Below, one piece after another: positions 1 to 12,826 of a stretch of DNA of 64,000 nucleotides. Within the stretch, counting starts at the first letter, position 1; each line of letters starts with the position of its first letter. The notes under the pieces were generated by a model, which worked only from the letters and a program-made list of their open reading frames with translations, was not told the DNA's origin and did not search any database. The DNA lies in NCBI RefSeq assembly GCF_020536995.1, contig NC_068363.1, positions 1,728,361-1,792,360 on the forward strand, given 5' to 3'. Source of the stretch: Dreissena polymorpha (taxonomy: Eukaryota; Mollusca; Bivalvia; Myida; Dreissenidae). Both the position numbers and the translations under genes were made by a program.

Positions 1-3000
1 TTTAGCGAGTGCGTATTCTTTGAAATACCCTGAACAAATGGAACACTTATTTCTAATTGATCCATGGGGATTTCCAGAAGAGTCGGAATTCGAAACTGAA
101 CCATTCCGAAGAGTACCAACCGTTGTCAAGGAATTTGATAGAATTTGTATGTATGAAATTCTTGCTCTATTTCGAGGCGTAGGACCTTTGAGTGAGTTAG
201 TAAACATATGCAAAAACGTTCACCATTCAATAAAATAACAAGATTACTTAATAAACAACTGATGCAGTAAAGATGATTGTTGCATGCCTTTAATAGTGGT
301 ATGGTTTGACCATGAATTAAGTGAGTCAAATGCTTGGATGCGAATTAAAAATGAATTCCAATATTGATAGCAGTGTTTCAGAGGTTTAAGATGATGAAAA
401 CAATACTATAACGCAACACATAATGTCGAAGTGTAAACAATATTGGTAAATGTAGATGCTTGTAGTAATTAAAAATGTAATAGATAAAACATATATCTCT
501 AGAGAAGAATTTATAAAAAAAAAGTTAGAATATGTTCCCTCTTGAATTAGACTGGTTAGATTTAAAGAAAAAAACTATGCAAATATATTCCCCTACAATA
601 ACACATATCGAAACATTTAGTGTAAAGTACATTCTTCAACAATTTTAGTTATTAATTCAATTATTCGCATAAGTGTGGATATTGTTGTTTTTTTTAAATA
701 TTAAGATGATTTCATTTTTAATGATGGGTCTTTTATAGAGAATTTTTATAGTTTCAAGATCAAGTAAATATTATCAACAATGACTACTTTTATATACAAC
801 TCTGGAATAATTGTATACGTTTATGGTATGTGTAGTATTTTGTTCTTTATCAAACATATCTTAATTGTTGTTGGTCCTCGCTTGATTAAAATGATTTTTA
901 AATACATCAGGAAAAAAATTGACAAAGTTTATGATGATAACACAATTCTGGACTACATTTACCATTGCAATGCACAAAGGCCCACGTAAGTATTGCTTAG
1001 GTTTACGTATTCATCAATGTAGAAATTCTTGTTATCAACTGATGGTTGCCTCAATGCATTAGCCAATTAATGAATGTGTTGGCTTGTGAACTAAGCGATC
1101 ACTTTAGGTACAAATCTGTAATAAATATTTTCAGATTGCATTTTGCAGAATGATTCAGTTGCAAAACAATAAAAAATACATAACATCAATATTTGTGACA
1201 TGTTTGTCTTACCCCATTCAAACCAGGTAAATTTAAACTTCATTTTTAAATTTCACGAGCTCACATTGATTTGTGTTGTCAATTTTTAAGTAAGACAACA
1301 TAGTGTGAACTGGCTGAAAAAGTATGTTCACCACTTTAGTCACTGAGTTGTTGTATATAATATTTATAGTTTTAATGTTTATATCAACTGACAAAGATCG
1401 TTTTGTGAATTATAAAGATCACGAAAAAGATGTGAAATACCAAGCAAACACTTAATTTTCATTTACGTTGTACCTTCAACTACTTATATTAATATATTCC
1501 CTTACTGACTGAATAAAAGCTTTTCCATAAGGCAATTTAATGATCATCATCAATTTTAAAAAACAGTACGTTCATATTTTGAGTAATCTAGGCATTTCCT
1601 TGTTTCCTGTTATATTTTTTATATTTAAGCAATGCAATAAATTATTGGTTCGTAGCTGCCTATTTGAAAAGAACATTTAAAACTTTGTTAATTATAGTAT
1701 CTTCAAATTGTAGTGGACCACATATCCAATTAACTCACCGATTCCAATACCATGGGAACAATTGGGGGACTCGCTCAAAAGTCCATCGCTTAATGTAGAA
1801 GAAAATCATTATTTTGCTGGCTTTATCTATTGCTTCATTTTCAATTTCATTTAACTTTAAAGTTTTTAATAATAGCGTTGATGTCAACCTTTCAGCAGTG
1901 AAGCTTCCTTTCGAACGCTCTTTCATGCTCCGAATTATGATAACGCAAAACGCCCAATGGTATACCGAGGAAATTTGGCTAAGATCCAAAAAGATATACC
2001 AATCACATTCATAAATGGCTCTCATACATGGCTTGATACCACATGGATGGAAGGGTTTCGACGGAACGGAAAAGATGTTGTGGTAATATATAATGTGTTT
2101 ATACCCCCGTAAGCTCAAATTTAAGTATAGCTGTTGCACTAACAATTTCATCCAGATGTATGCTACTTTGATAAATCCTACTCTAACACGAAGATGCAAA
2201 CTAGGATGTCCCGTTCCCTACTTCACAGGGCTTTGTACCTTTGAGACGACAAAGATTAAATATAGCCACCGAGAGCTTAAAAGTACATGCCAGAGCCATA
2301 CATGTATCTTTAAATGATTTTATAATTCATTACCACAAATGGGTATAATAAATATATGACGTTTCGTTTGAAACACTCGTCTACCTTCCATTAAGGTCAA
2401 GGTCACACGAAGATATAAAATGTGTTCATAGGTATAGCATCGGATGTTAATACCTGTCTCCGTACCTTAAATGTCAAGATCATGCTTATAAGTCAAAGTA
2501 CAAAGTTGGCAATAAACAGCTTGAAAATATAACGTTGTCATATATTGATATATTTTTAAAATAAATTTCAACAAACAACCACCATTTCAAGATGACATGT
2601 CGCTTGTAACGCAAGTCACCATACCTCAAAGTTCAATGTCATACTTTTAGGAAAAATGAAAGAATACCGAGCTGATCCATTAACGCAATAAATCAAACTG
2701 GATACACCGGTGGTCCATTTAGGCAATCAGTACGACAGAATACCCCGGTTGTCCATGAACACAATTAGCATGACCCTATTTACTGTTTGAAAGTATGACA
2801 CATATTTTATTTTAATACATTGATTTATTCAAATAATAGTATGAGTTAGTATAGCTTAATGAACATATATTAAATATTGCTTCATTACAATTTATATAAA
2901 TTTGTATATATGGTATAGAAATTGACTGTAAAATACATTAATTATCAAACACATATATGAATAAAAGACACTGTTCACTCAACTTGTGATTGCCCCTCGT

Positions 3001-3540
3001 ATTATAGCATATGTATATTTATATATATATGCACGCTGTTTACTAGTTTCATCAAATAAGCTTGTCTCGAACAATGCAGCAGGTAAAAAATACGTTTTAT
3101 GTTACAAAAAAAAACCGTTAAACATAAGGGAAAAAATCCGCACTTTCATTAAAGGTCTTTGAAGTTGACATGGAAAATTATGTATGAATATTTGAACATT
3201 ACTTGAACGATGAATATTGTATTGACGTCTTGTGAAGCTGTTGAATAATATTCCACTTACAAACTGTTGTAATGTCATGCGCAACAAACAGTGTATACTT
3301 GATTATTGATTACCATTTATCCATAGTCACAATTTTCACCATAATGCTTGTTGTAAAATAACAAAAACTTGTTATATTTTGTATGACAGGGTTGACAAGC
3401 GATGATCGGATAATACTGAAAATTAACTTTATTATGGTTGAAATTTGCGCAAGTTTATATTGTCTTAATATTTTCAGGTGATACAAGACGCGGATCATCA
3501 CGTGCATGCAGAAAAAAAACTATTCGATTCAACAATGTAA
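1..3540 (+). CDS. ABHD4/ABHD5-like alpha/beta hydrolase, last four exons (5' part outside window)
   Basis: Alpha/beta-hydrolase of the ABHD4/ABHD5 (CGI-58) family. In vertebrates ABHD4 is a lysophospholipase on N-acyl phospholipids and ABHD5 a lipid-droplet co-activator of ATGL. Four exons join with agreeing phases: 1-150 (donor gtatga), 836-985 (gtaagt), 1896-2082 (gtaata), 3478-3540. In order they read LKYPEQ..LIDPWGFPEE, DDNTILDYIYHCNAQRP, KRPM..KDIPITFINGSHTWLD and DADHHVHAEKK. These are the family's DPWGFP, YIYHCN, RPM, acid-Asp (TWLD) and catalytic-His (HHVxA) boxes. The nucleophile elbow lies before the window. The frame closes at a double TAA (3538-3543), about 12 residues shorter than vertebrate relatives. 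After an A8 run (3512-3519) another frame continues as FNNVINKYLDKMD to 3644, so a one-base indel or sequence error is likely. ABHD4 and ABHD5 cannot be separated without the nucleophile region. Confidence 0.85.
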
Positions 3541-3911
3541 TAAATAAGTACCTAGACAAAATGGATGTACATTCAGACATCAAAATGAAAAAAAAGTTGA
3601 AATTAGAAGCAGATTTGAAGGAATACATGTGTCTAGAAGTGTGATCAATTGTGGTTAAAGGCCGGCCCAGTCATCAAATGCTTATAAAAAAAGTACTTAA
3701 CAGACCTGGTTCATATTTGAAATCTCAAAAATGAAAAAGAAATACATTAAAATTGGTCAATAATGATTTGATACTAGTATTGCTTATTTAGTCTATGCAC
3801 GTAATAGTAATTGATGATCCGAGAGTAAATCTAGTAAAAACACTTTGCTCGTACCCAGCGGCATAAAAGCACATATCCCATTCACACTAAGCACTATCCA
3901 ACATAAACATC

Positions 3912-3917
3912 AATAAA
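3912..3917 (+). terminator. candidate poly(A) signal AATAAA for the hydrolase gene
   Basis: AATAAA about 370 nt after the hydrolase stop. Another AATAAA overlaps the stop itself (3539-3544) but would leave almost no 3' UTR. Position and motif only. Confidence 0.4.
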
Positions 3918-4599
3918 GGTATTTCTGAAAAACGAAAAGGTTTTCATTGAAATAAACGTCATTTCCTGTCATGAAAGTGATGCCATTTTGTGGCGTATGA
4001 GGTAACTAGCATTTTCATGGGACTGGGGCGTGCAGTTTCAATCTATCCGAGGTTCAGCATTGATCAGAGAAAGCATTACATAACTCAAGTATTGACGTTG
4101 AAACATATAAAAACTCTATAACAAAAGTCAAGGCATATAAGTTGAAAACGATGTAAAAAGAGATGCATGTAAATGGGGTTTTATAAAAGAAAATGATCAG
4201 TAATATTTTTGTATTGTGTTCATATTTTGAAAGGATTTGGAGAAAGAACATGCACCATAGAATCCTACCCCAGTTGCATATGCACTCACATGACTGAATA
4301 GATTGATAGGAAAGATATGAATAAATCAGGTTTGCTAGGGTGCCCAGATTTGGTCTGGTTTTGTCTTTTGGAAATATCTTAAATTTAAATAGTTTGCATT
4401 ATATTGTTGTAAAGACATAAACTTTACAGGAAAAAAGGGCTATTCAATTAAGCCATATATCAAAATGTTTCATAATTGTTTCTTTTTATATTTTTCGGTC
4501 AATTAAATTCTTTTTTTGTTTTACTGTATTGGGTGATTTGTGGGCATGGTTTCTTGGAACAACTAATTAGTATTTTCGCATGCATGCGTATTACTTTAT
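3918..4599. other. intergenic, no feature recognised
   Basis: AT-rich spacer. No conserved protein piece, RNA gene or repeat structure recognised before the 33-bp minisatellite. Confidence 0.6.
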
Positions 4600-4955
4600 T
4601 AAGTATTGTCCTATGTATTCCTATAACGCTTGTAATATTGTCGTATGTATTGTTATAACAGTTGTAAGTATTGTCGTATGTATGCTTAAAACACCTGTAA
4701 TTTTTGTTGTATGTATGCTTAAAATATTTGAAAGCACTGTCGTATGTATGCTTAAAACACGTGTAAGTATTGTCGTGTGAATGCTTAAAACACTTGTAAG
4801 TAGTATCGTATGTATGCTTAAAACACTTGAAAGTACTGTCGCATCTATGCTTAAAACACTAGTTAGTTTTGTCGTATGTATGCTTAAAACACTAGAAAGT
4901 ATTGTCATATGCATACGTATAACACGAGAAAGGATTGTCGTATGTATACGTATAG
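4600..4955. repeat. 33-bp minisatellite, about 11 units
   Basis: Imperfect tandem units of 33 bp with core gtatgtatgcttaaaacac followed by a variable ttgaaagtattgtc-like half. Because 33 is a multiple of three and units contain few stops, long ORFs appear on both strands (an 11-residue repeat VLSIHTTILTS-like in reverse, VVCMLKTLVSI-like forward). Both are a by-product of the repeat, not a gene. Confidence 0.9.
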
Positions 4956-6301
4956 AACTGCTACCTTGCAATTGTTTTTCATAAATGAGTATGTTAAATC
5001 CCGTCAAGATCTTTTAACAGTGAATTGCGATGGAAATGTAAAATATACATACGAGTCAAACAAAGGAAATATCAATTAAAAGGTCATTTAAATTATTGCC
5101 AGTACATAGGGCTGATGAGTTGAATATTTAACTCTCCTTCATCGGTGTAACCATCTGTCGTATATTTTACCTGTGTTTCGTTCCATTAAATTTTGCAAAT
5201 AATGCGCTTTTTATACCGGATAAGCTCTATTAGCATTGTCTTTAATGCAGAGATCTATAATTCGACTGCAAACAAGTATCTTCAAGGGTTGACATAAAAA
5301 TAAATTTGCCATATTATCTTTTCAATACCATTGTAATCGTGTACATAGTTAAATAGTTATCATTGTATTTTACGTACATACTACCTGGATATCTTCCTTA
5401 AATAATAATTTCTCAGTATTTCTAAAATTGATTGTAAATGTGCTGTTTAATTGTATTTAAGGTACGTTTCGTGCTTTTAATCATAAAAGTGTGTTAAACT
5501 GTGATAGCATTTGTATTTTCAGGTCACCGATATATTTCGCGCTATTAGTTCATGACATGTCGGTTTTTCCGAGTTGTATCAAATCAGTGAGGTTATTTCC
5601 TTCTAAGTATGAAAACTCGTGCTTAACTTTCCAGTTCATAAAATAAGGATCCCTGACGGAAAATCGAACATCCTAGTATTTTATTAAGCCATTTTGAACG
5701 CATTGCTCTTTTTAAAAGAAAACCTCGATTTCGTGCGATTACGATCTTAATTGACTTTTGACCGAACTCGTTGGCCTAAATGTCAACAAAACAGTAACTT
5801 CCGATGTTTTTTGATAATCTGACTGTTTTTGATTTACTCGATAAGCGTCTATTTTAGTATTTTAATCAAGTAGATTTAAGCACTGCCAAATATCGAATTT
5901 TTTCCCTGAATGTTTGTCCCCTCTGCCATATGCTTTTCCCAATTATTGCTTTTAAATATAACAATTTTAAAATATTTTCGTAAACAACGTATGAAATCTA
6001 AATACACAACGATATAAATAACCAAAAACAAAGCGATTCGCATATTCGATCGAAATTTTTCATAAGTATATGCGCACGATTCACGTTAAAGCGTCGCCGA
6101 ACAACGACCTAACTATTGGTTCGCGAATGTAATCCGACATATAGGATTTTACGTTCCAGTGCACACATGTCGCATACGACATTATTCGAAGATTGCAGAG
6201 TAATGACAAAAAAAAGTTACAAATGTTCAGCCTACTCGAAAAATAAAAATATTTACTCGAAAATGGAATCTGCGGATCTGTGTATCTGTGTATCATCATC
6301 A
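4956..6301. other. intergenic, no feature recognised
   Basis: No coding signal above background. Around 5520-5930 the sequence has a slightly higher GC and looks like an old dispersed repeat, but I see no ends or family. Confidence 0.5.
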
Positions 6302-6800
6302 TAGAGACAGACAGATGGACGGACGGACAGATGAACAGACGTACAGACAGACAGACAGACGACAGCCAGACAGACAGACAGACAGACAACCAGACAGACA
6401 TACAGACAGACAGACAGACTGACGGACGCACGAACGGACAGACTGACGGACGGACGGACGGACGGAAAAACAGACAGACAGACAGACAGACAGACAGAAA
6501 GATAGACAGACAGACATACAGACACACGACAGACACACAGACAGACACACAGACAGACCGACCGACAGACAGACAGACAGATACACAGATACACAGACAA
6601 ATACAAAGACAGACGGACAAAAAATGGAAAATGACCGACATCTGCGGATCTGTGTTTCATCATCAAAAGATAGACAGACACAGACAGACAGACAAACACA
6701 TACAGAATGACAGATAGAACAACAGACAGACAGACAGAAAGACAGAAAGACAGACGATCGGACGGACGGACGGACCGACGGACAGACAGACAGACATTTT
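6302..6800. repeat. GACA/GACG tetranucleotide microsatellite, about 500 bp
   Basis: Long run of (GACA)n with blocks of (GACG)n, broken once near 6630-6670 by a repeat of the short phrase atctgcggatctgtgt that also stands just before the array (about 6266). The phrase and the following array therefore seem to have been duplicated together. ORFs here (poly Ser-Val-Cys-Leu in reverse, Asp-Arg-Gln-Thr forward) are artefacts. Confidence 0.97.
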
Positions 6801-7421
6801 TCAGACATTTGTAAAAGTCCATTACTTAAACAGTTATCTCAATATAATGTATACCATAAATCTGTCATGATTCGATACAAATAAACACATGCGACTGCAA
6901 GAACACATAAGTTATATCGATGCGGTTATGAAATGTATTTAACAATGTATTTTTCAGAAGCAGATTTCTTGCAACAAAAACTAATTTTATGTATGAACAT
7001 AGATAATTAATTTACGATTAAACACAATCAATTTACGATTGGAACTTATAACTTGTGAATTTATATACAGATGGGTTAGTATAAAATATAAGGCTATTTT
7101 TTTTCTTTAATCTGTCTAACAGCGGTATTTACATATACAATGCCATTCTAATTCAAAGTCATTACAACATTAATAGTTATGTGGAATGTTATTCTGAGCA
7201 TCTCTCCCAGTCTGATAGACTCTTAATAATACAACACTGTCAATCATTTTAAAGTACCACTCTTTTTTCAATTGTTCACAAGTCTACATTTAAATTCGCT
7301 AATACAACTATTTTCTGGCGCTACGTTAGGGTTTCCAAACATAATCCAAAATGTATGAACATCTCCTTTACACCGGAGACATACTTTATCTTACAATCGT
7401 ATAGATCTACGGCTTGTTTGT
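6801..7421. other. intergenic, no feature recognised
   Basis: AT-rich spacer without recognisable coding or repeat structure. Confidence 0.55.
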
Positions 7422-7544
7422 TTAAGAAATAATCGACGCAAAACCATTGGTTATTGCGGTAATAACCAACGGTATGGAGTTCCATTGCGTGGGAATTAAA
7501 CCACGAGGGCGTAGCCCGAGTAGTTTGATGACAAGCATCGGAAC
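7422..7544. repeat. 123-bp direct repeat, left copy
   Basis: Matches 8296-8418 in the same orientation and at equal length. Contains a hairpin (left arm accattggttatt, right arm gtaataaccaacggt) followed by the phrase aaaccacgagggcgtagcc. The two copies bracket 751 bp. Ends are not TG..CA and no target duplication is visible, so class is unknown. Confidence 0.8.
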
Positions 7545-7684
7545 GACTTTAACGATTTAAAGGTACTGCTGAGAATAATATTTACCGAACGTCCTCCACT
7601 TTTCCGCGAAAACGTAACGTCACCACAACAATGAAAATCAAATGACATCGTCTTCATTCATAAACAGTGCGCGGACAATCCAAG

Positions 7685-7692
7685 TGACGTCA
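7685..7692. promoter_or_regulatory. palindromic TGACGTCA (CRE/ATF-type site)
   Basis: Full 8-bp CRE consensus within the segment bracketed by the 123-bp repeats. A second identical site lies at 7891-7898. Sequence match only; no promoter or gene start was recognised nearby. Confidence 0.35.
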
Positions 7693-7890
7693 CTTTAAAC
7701 AACCGTTGGTATATCGGGGTATAAACTGGCCCCACGTTGAATATAACCGTTGACTCCGTTGACTATAATATACAACAGGTAAAGGCTAATGTATCGGCGA
7801 TTTTAGTTTGATAACGCAAAGACCAATCGGAGAGTGGTTTATAATAATAATATTTTTTCGGGGAAAGACCACGTGCGAACATAAACATTG

Positions 7891-7898
7891 TGACGTCA
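7891..7898. promoter_or_regulatory. second palindromic TGACGTCA site
   Basis: Identical to the site at 7685-7692, 206 bp away, and directly followed by a further half-like cgtca. Confidence 0.35.
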
Positions 7899-8295
7899 CG
7901 TCATTGTGCTTAAATGTTCACATGCTCACGAATCAATAATTCCAACTTTTAAGTACACGCGATGATATTATGCATCATGTAGTATTCAAGTTGCATATGT
8001 ATTATGAATCTTATTTGACTAGAACGAGCTTTAATTCTTACCTGTCAGCTGTCAAAAAGATCGGGAAAATAACCCGGAAATTGTACACTGATTACTTCCC
8101 CTGAACCTCGAATTATCTCGCGATATGTTTCTAAAAATAACCGGTCAAATTTTTGACCGGTATAATTAGCTTGTACCTATCCCTATATAGAGAGTATGCG
8201 ATAGATAAGGGGAGGTAACCAATCTTATCGGGGTAATAACCCACGGTAAGCTCCCTTCTCATTCTGATGTGCATGCGTGTGCGATTGCGGTAGAA

Positions 8296-8418
8296 TTAAG
8301 AAATAATCGACGGGTAACCGTTGGTTATTTCGGTAATAACCAACGGTATGGAGTTCCGATGCGTAGAAATTAAACCACGAGGGCGTAGCCAGAGTGGTTT
8401 GATAACAAGCATCGGAAC
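8296..8418. repeat. 123-bp direct repeat, right copy
   Basis: Partner of 7422-7544. Its hairpin is better preserved: accgttggttatt pairs with aataaccaacggt around a cggt loop. Weaker echoes (gttggtatatcggggta near 7706, aatcttatcggggtaataacc near 8222) suggest the whole interval is built from decayed copies of one module. Confidence 0.8.
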
Positions 8419-9690
8419 TAGTATAAAATAGTTTATTTTCGACTTAAGCATATTAAGCTCATCGTAAAACTAACAAATAAGCAAAAATAAATACACATGC
8501 GTCAAAAAAAAACAATTTTGTTATGCAATTTTAAAAACATAAGATTATTTTTGTAAGAATGTAGTATGTAAAAGAAGGCTCTTAATTTTTCAACACAGAA
8601 AAGTAGATGTTCAAATCCGTAATTGATTTAGAAAACAATATGCAGTCAGATATCATATTCGCAATTTTAATTCTGGAAAATGTTCTCTACATATTTTCGG
8701 CTCTAAGTTAAAATGCTTTCATACAGAAATTAGCAGGACGTATCAGTATAGACGTTCTGGTGTCATTCAATATTTGATAAAATGTAAACATAGTTGGTTT
8801 ATTCTGTAAACATCCGGTATACGTGTATTCCTAAAATTATCATATAAAGGGCATATCAAAATAATATGGAACTCATCTTCAATTGCATTAAGTGTACATT
8901 TCTTTCATTTCTTTGAATGTTTTGGTGCCTACCAGTTTCTATAAATAGAACATGAGTAGATAATTTGAATTGTTCTATTATGTTTCTAAATTAAAAATTT
9001 GTGTCCAAGTAAATGCATCTGTCAAAAATGGGTTTCAATTCCTTGTAAAGAAAAAGTGATGAAGTGTCATGAATATCAGTTCGCCATTTTAAAATAATAA
9101 AAACCTGTAATCTATTGCTAAACATTATAAGAAAACTTTTAACAGATTCTCGATATATCGACATGTAGTTAAAACCTGACTCTTGTAAAAAAAATTGAAC
9201 GCTTGATAACTGCCCTAAATGTGCTTAATTGTGATTCCCAAAAACAGGGTTTTCGCGCTATTTGTTGCCCTTTTACGAATCAACAACGCGATAACATGCC
9301 AGTATTTAATTAAATTCTCAATTCCCATGTGTCCTATTTGATATTTGTTTCCGATTTATAAATTTGCATTGACTAATCTTTATGATACTTCGGATACAAC
9401 AAGCTTGTCCAGAAGCCTAGTTAAGGATTCGTATTGGGGTAGTCGGACCACGTTCAATGTTATTGTTACTAATATATTACAAAGTTTCACTCCATAACTT
9501 GAGTTTAGTTGGACGTATTACACCTAAATTGTTTCTACGTAGCTTACGTGAAGTCCTGAATTATGATGCACTTATGTATGCAAGAAAGGAACTTGGTCCA
9601 AAGCATGAATTTTCTTTTGAAACATTCCAGCTTTGATTTGAAAGTTATGATTTTTTATTTTTAACACGTATCGAAGAAATAATAAAGAAC
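8419..9690. other. intergenic, no feature recognised
   Basis: AT-rich; no coding, RNA or repeat signal that I can support. Confidence 0.5.
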
Positions 9691-9699
9691 AGCTGCTCT

Positions 9700-10080
9700 A
9701 CGATACCATAAATAAAATTCTAAGAATGCTGCTATTAGGAACGCATGTAACGGTTGATGATATAATGAAGAGTTTAGAAGACAACTTTAATGACGTAGCT
9801 AGTGAAGACAGCACTCTATCAAAATGTATACCAGCAGAACAGAGAACCGAACAGTCATTGTAAAACTTTGGTATAGATTAACAGATATGATACTCCAAAC
9901 AAGGACGAGACAGAATTATGACAGAAAAAAAAAATGATTAATATTTATTTAATAATCGTGACATGCCACGCGTGGATACTTTGAGAGTAACTTGACATAT
10001 GAAGAACTTCGTCAAACGTTAAGAGCAGAGTGGTATTAATGAAGGTTCAGACAGGCCGAAGAGAGGTGAGATACACGAGT
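9700..10080 (+). mobile_element. fossil fragment resembling a retrotransposon Gag region
   Basis: Forward reading around 9720-9860 gives a stretch with VTVDDIMKSLEDNF and a nearby AEQRTEQS phrase, like the Gag (paraneoplastic-antigen-like) domain of LTR-type elements. Broken and short; no terminal repeats or other domains recognised. Old, family uncertain. Confidence 0.3.
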
Positions 10081-12564
10081 GAGAAGTTACGATGGCAGTG
10101 ATGCAACGACGAAAGAATATCGGAAGACAACACAGCCATGAAAATAAAAAAAAAAACAATTATAATATCGATGTTAAAACTTCAATGTTTTGAGCTTTTA
10201 CAAATGTACCAACGTGGTACTCTTAATGACAACATAAACATGTATTTTAAAGCACAGCAATTAAAATAAAAAAGTATTAAAAAGAACAAATTCGTTACGA
10301 TGTTTAAAAAACAAAAAAACTTTAGAGCTTATCGAAGTATTCTGATCCTTACTTATCGCTAAAAATATTAAACGTGTGTATACAAACTTAACACTGAAAA
10401 TAAAATTAGTAAATTAACAAAACAAGTATGTAAAGATGCTAAAACAGCAAAGTATCTAGTTTTTGGAACTGTTCTCGCATTGTACTTATCACTACAAACA
10501 AAGGAAAATTTTATTTCCTAACACAACATGAACATAATTAAGGGATAAATCACTTTTTTACGATGCTAAAACATTCCAATAACACATTTCAAAATAGCAT
10601 ATATCCGTAACATTAACAAAAAGTTTACCTTTACTCAGCGACACGATCCACTACCAAGACGCGAATGCAAAATGTTGCTCTGTTACACTTCGGCTACCTG
10701 TTACCTTGGTCTTTATAGTGTAATTAAATTGTATTTATAGTTGAACAGGTTTATGAAAACATGCAGTACGGATATTAATTCACTTAAAAGGCAGAGTATC
10801 TTTTTAATTGGTCTAAATAGGTTCAAACAATACAGCAATATTAATAAATATTCTTTTAGTCTCATTAAGACTTTAGTATGTATGCAACACAATTCTATTT
10901 GACATTTGCAGCATAAATTTCAAATGCCCTAAGTCATAATGAAAAGGTCATATAACTGACGGAATCGTGTGTCATAAAGGAAAGAACACATACAATATGT
11001 TTGTTTGAAAATGGAAAATAATATGTTATCAAGTTAATACAATGAGAACATATTTTTTCCTGAATTTCGTAATTTGCGATATAAAAACGCACAAAGAGTT
11101 ATACAATACGTGATAAATGAAAACGCGTACTTATTAAAGATAAAAAAAGAACCTTAGATGCGTTATAACAATGAAACAGGAAGTAAATTATATAAAGAAG
11201 CACATACAGATACAGAAAAAATACGAATCAACCATATTGCGCAGAAGGGTTGGATATCACAAGATTCATTTAGCCTATGAAATTATCAGAAAATAGGACA
11301 CTACATTTAAAATGTAAAGTAACCGTCGGCCCAAGTCAGGTGATATAAACAAACTGCTTGCACGAGATCTGCCTAAGAGCTTGCAGGTATTATGAGCATA
11401 GTAAATAAACCTTTTCAAGACCAAGCATTTGCAAATTAACGTTCTTTGTGAGCTCATTCGAAATCAAGTGAAAAAAAGGTTTAAAAATGTATAAATGCGC
11501 ACGCGAGTCTCGGATTTAACCGATAAGTTTCTTCAAACTAATGCAAAAATCTGCATATGCAAAATCAAGCAGTCAGCTTTGTCGAATAAATGACAAAATG
11601 CCAAATGTGTGAGCGCAGCGTAACGAGCATTTTCATAACCAATTAGATCTCATTAATAAGAATTATTTTATAAATTATTTTGTGCAAGACCTATATTTTG
11701 ACTGGCATTTGTACATCAACGGGACATGTATAGGTAAATAGGTTATCCTGTTGAAGAATCACCAATACGGTTACCTCCCCTATTGAGAAGAAGTCTTTGT
11801 GTGCAGCTTAAATTGTTCTGTCTTAATTATTTGATATTTTAATTCATCTGTTTTTGGGACATAGTTTTCGAAAGGTAAGCATTTAAAACGTAACTTAGTC
11901 AGACAACCAAACTTGTATTGTTCTGTGTAACATTGACTATATGGTATTTACGTACACATAAATTCATATTTATGAGTTGTTGTCTACATAATTTCATGTT
12001 TTCATGTTTTTACGTACAACAACACACATAGCATTTAGTGTGCGCGATAATACCTGGCGAACTAAAAGCTACGCATGAAGTGCATCGTGCATTCGGTTAT
12101 TTACGAAATAAAATTATTCGCCTCAATTCTCTTAACCTTAAGTTGTACACGTATGCTAAACGATGTGTTCAAAACAGAATACCCTGGCCTTGGCCTTGTC
12201 ATTTGAATGTTCAACTTTTAGTATTATCTCAATGTAACAATACATTTGTGGTAGCGATGATATGTTTAAAATAGCTGCCATTAGTAAGCCTAAAAGCTGA
12301 TGGCTGTGCGTTATTAAAAAAATCGATTAATTAAACTCAAATTTAAATAACTTCCACTTTCGTTTCGTGTACTTTCGCTTTCGCAATGATTTATTCTAAT
12401 CGTTTAATACTTTTGAAACGCAATTTGTCGCGTATACACTATTATTGAATACATAGTAACAAGGTACAATAATACACGTATTTTAAAATAGCGTTAGCAG
12501 GAATATGCAATACATATTAATAACACAAGCAAATTACAAACTAACTATATACTACTAAATTAAA
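10081..12564. other. gene-poor spacer upstream of family copy 1
   Basis: AT-rich, with scattered short ORFs that resemble no family. The promoter and first non-coding exon of copy 1 probably lie here or further left, but I cannot place them. Confidence 0.5.
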
Positions 12565-12826
12565 TGAGTCGCGTTCTGAGAAAACTGGGCATAATGCATG
12601 TGCGTAAAGTGTCGTCTCAGATACGCCTGTGCTGTCTGCACATGCTAACCAGGGTCGATACTTTCCGCTTTTATGACATTTTGCCTTCAAATGAAGTCTC
12701 TTCTGAGCAAAAAACAATTTAAGCGGAAAGTGTCGTCCGAGATAAGCCTGTGCGGACGGCACAGGCTAAACTAGGACGACACTTTACGCACATGCATTAT
12801 GCCCTGTTTTCTCAAAACACGACTCA
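12565..12826. mobile_element. MITE with terminal inverted repeats, just upstream of copy 1
   Basis: About 262 bp. Left end tgagtcgcgttctgagaaaa, right end ttttctcaaaacacgactca; the inverted match extends over some 55 bp through gcatgtgcgtaaagtgtcgtc. A second internal inverted pair (gcctgtgc..gcacaggc) makes most of the element foldable. No ORF. It ends 30 bp before the acceptor (tttttcag, ending 12856) that opens the first coding exon of copy 1, so it sits in the intron at that splice site. Confidence 0.85.

Noticed and set aside
151-238. Hydrolase exon 1 extending to the stop at 238 or to donor gtgagt at 192.
   Set aside because: Only a donor at 151 gives the right phase with the exon at 836, and the extension would duplicate the VGP segment encoded there.
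1735-2199. 154-codon reverse ORF.
   Set aside because: It is the shadow of hydrolase exon 3 on the other strand.
4600-4955. Possible CRISPR-like array (regular 33-bp period).
   Set aside because: Units are contiguous and imperfect with no unique spacers; the genome is eukaryotic. It is a minisatellite.
6081-6822. Several 145-189-codon ORFs on both strands (Ser/Val/Cys/Leu-rich, Asp/Arg/Gln-rich).
   Set aside because: They are translations of the GACA/GACG microsatellite; open in many frames, no domain.
7422-8418. Short LTR-type element bounded by the 123-bp repeats.
   Set aside because: Ends are not TG/CA, no primer-binding site or target duplication seen, and echoes of the unit occur inside.
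12038-12274. 78-codon forward ORF upstream of copy 1.
   Set aside because: No recognisable motif, no splice fit to copy 1, length expected by chance in AT-rich DNA.
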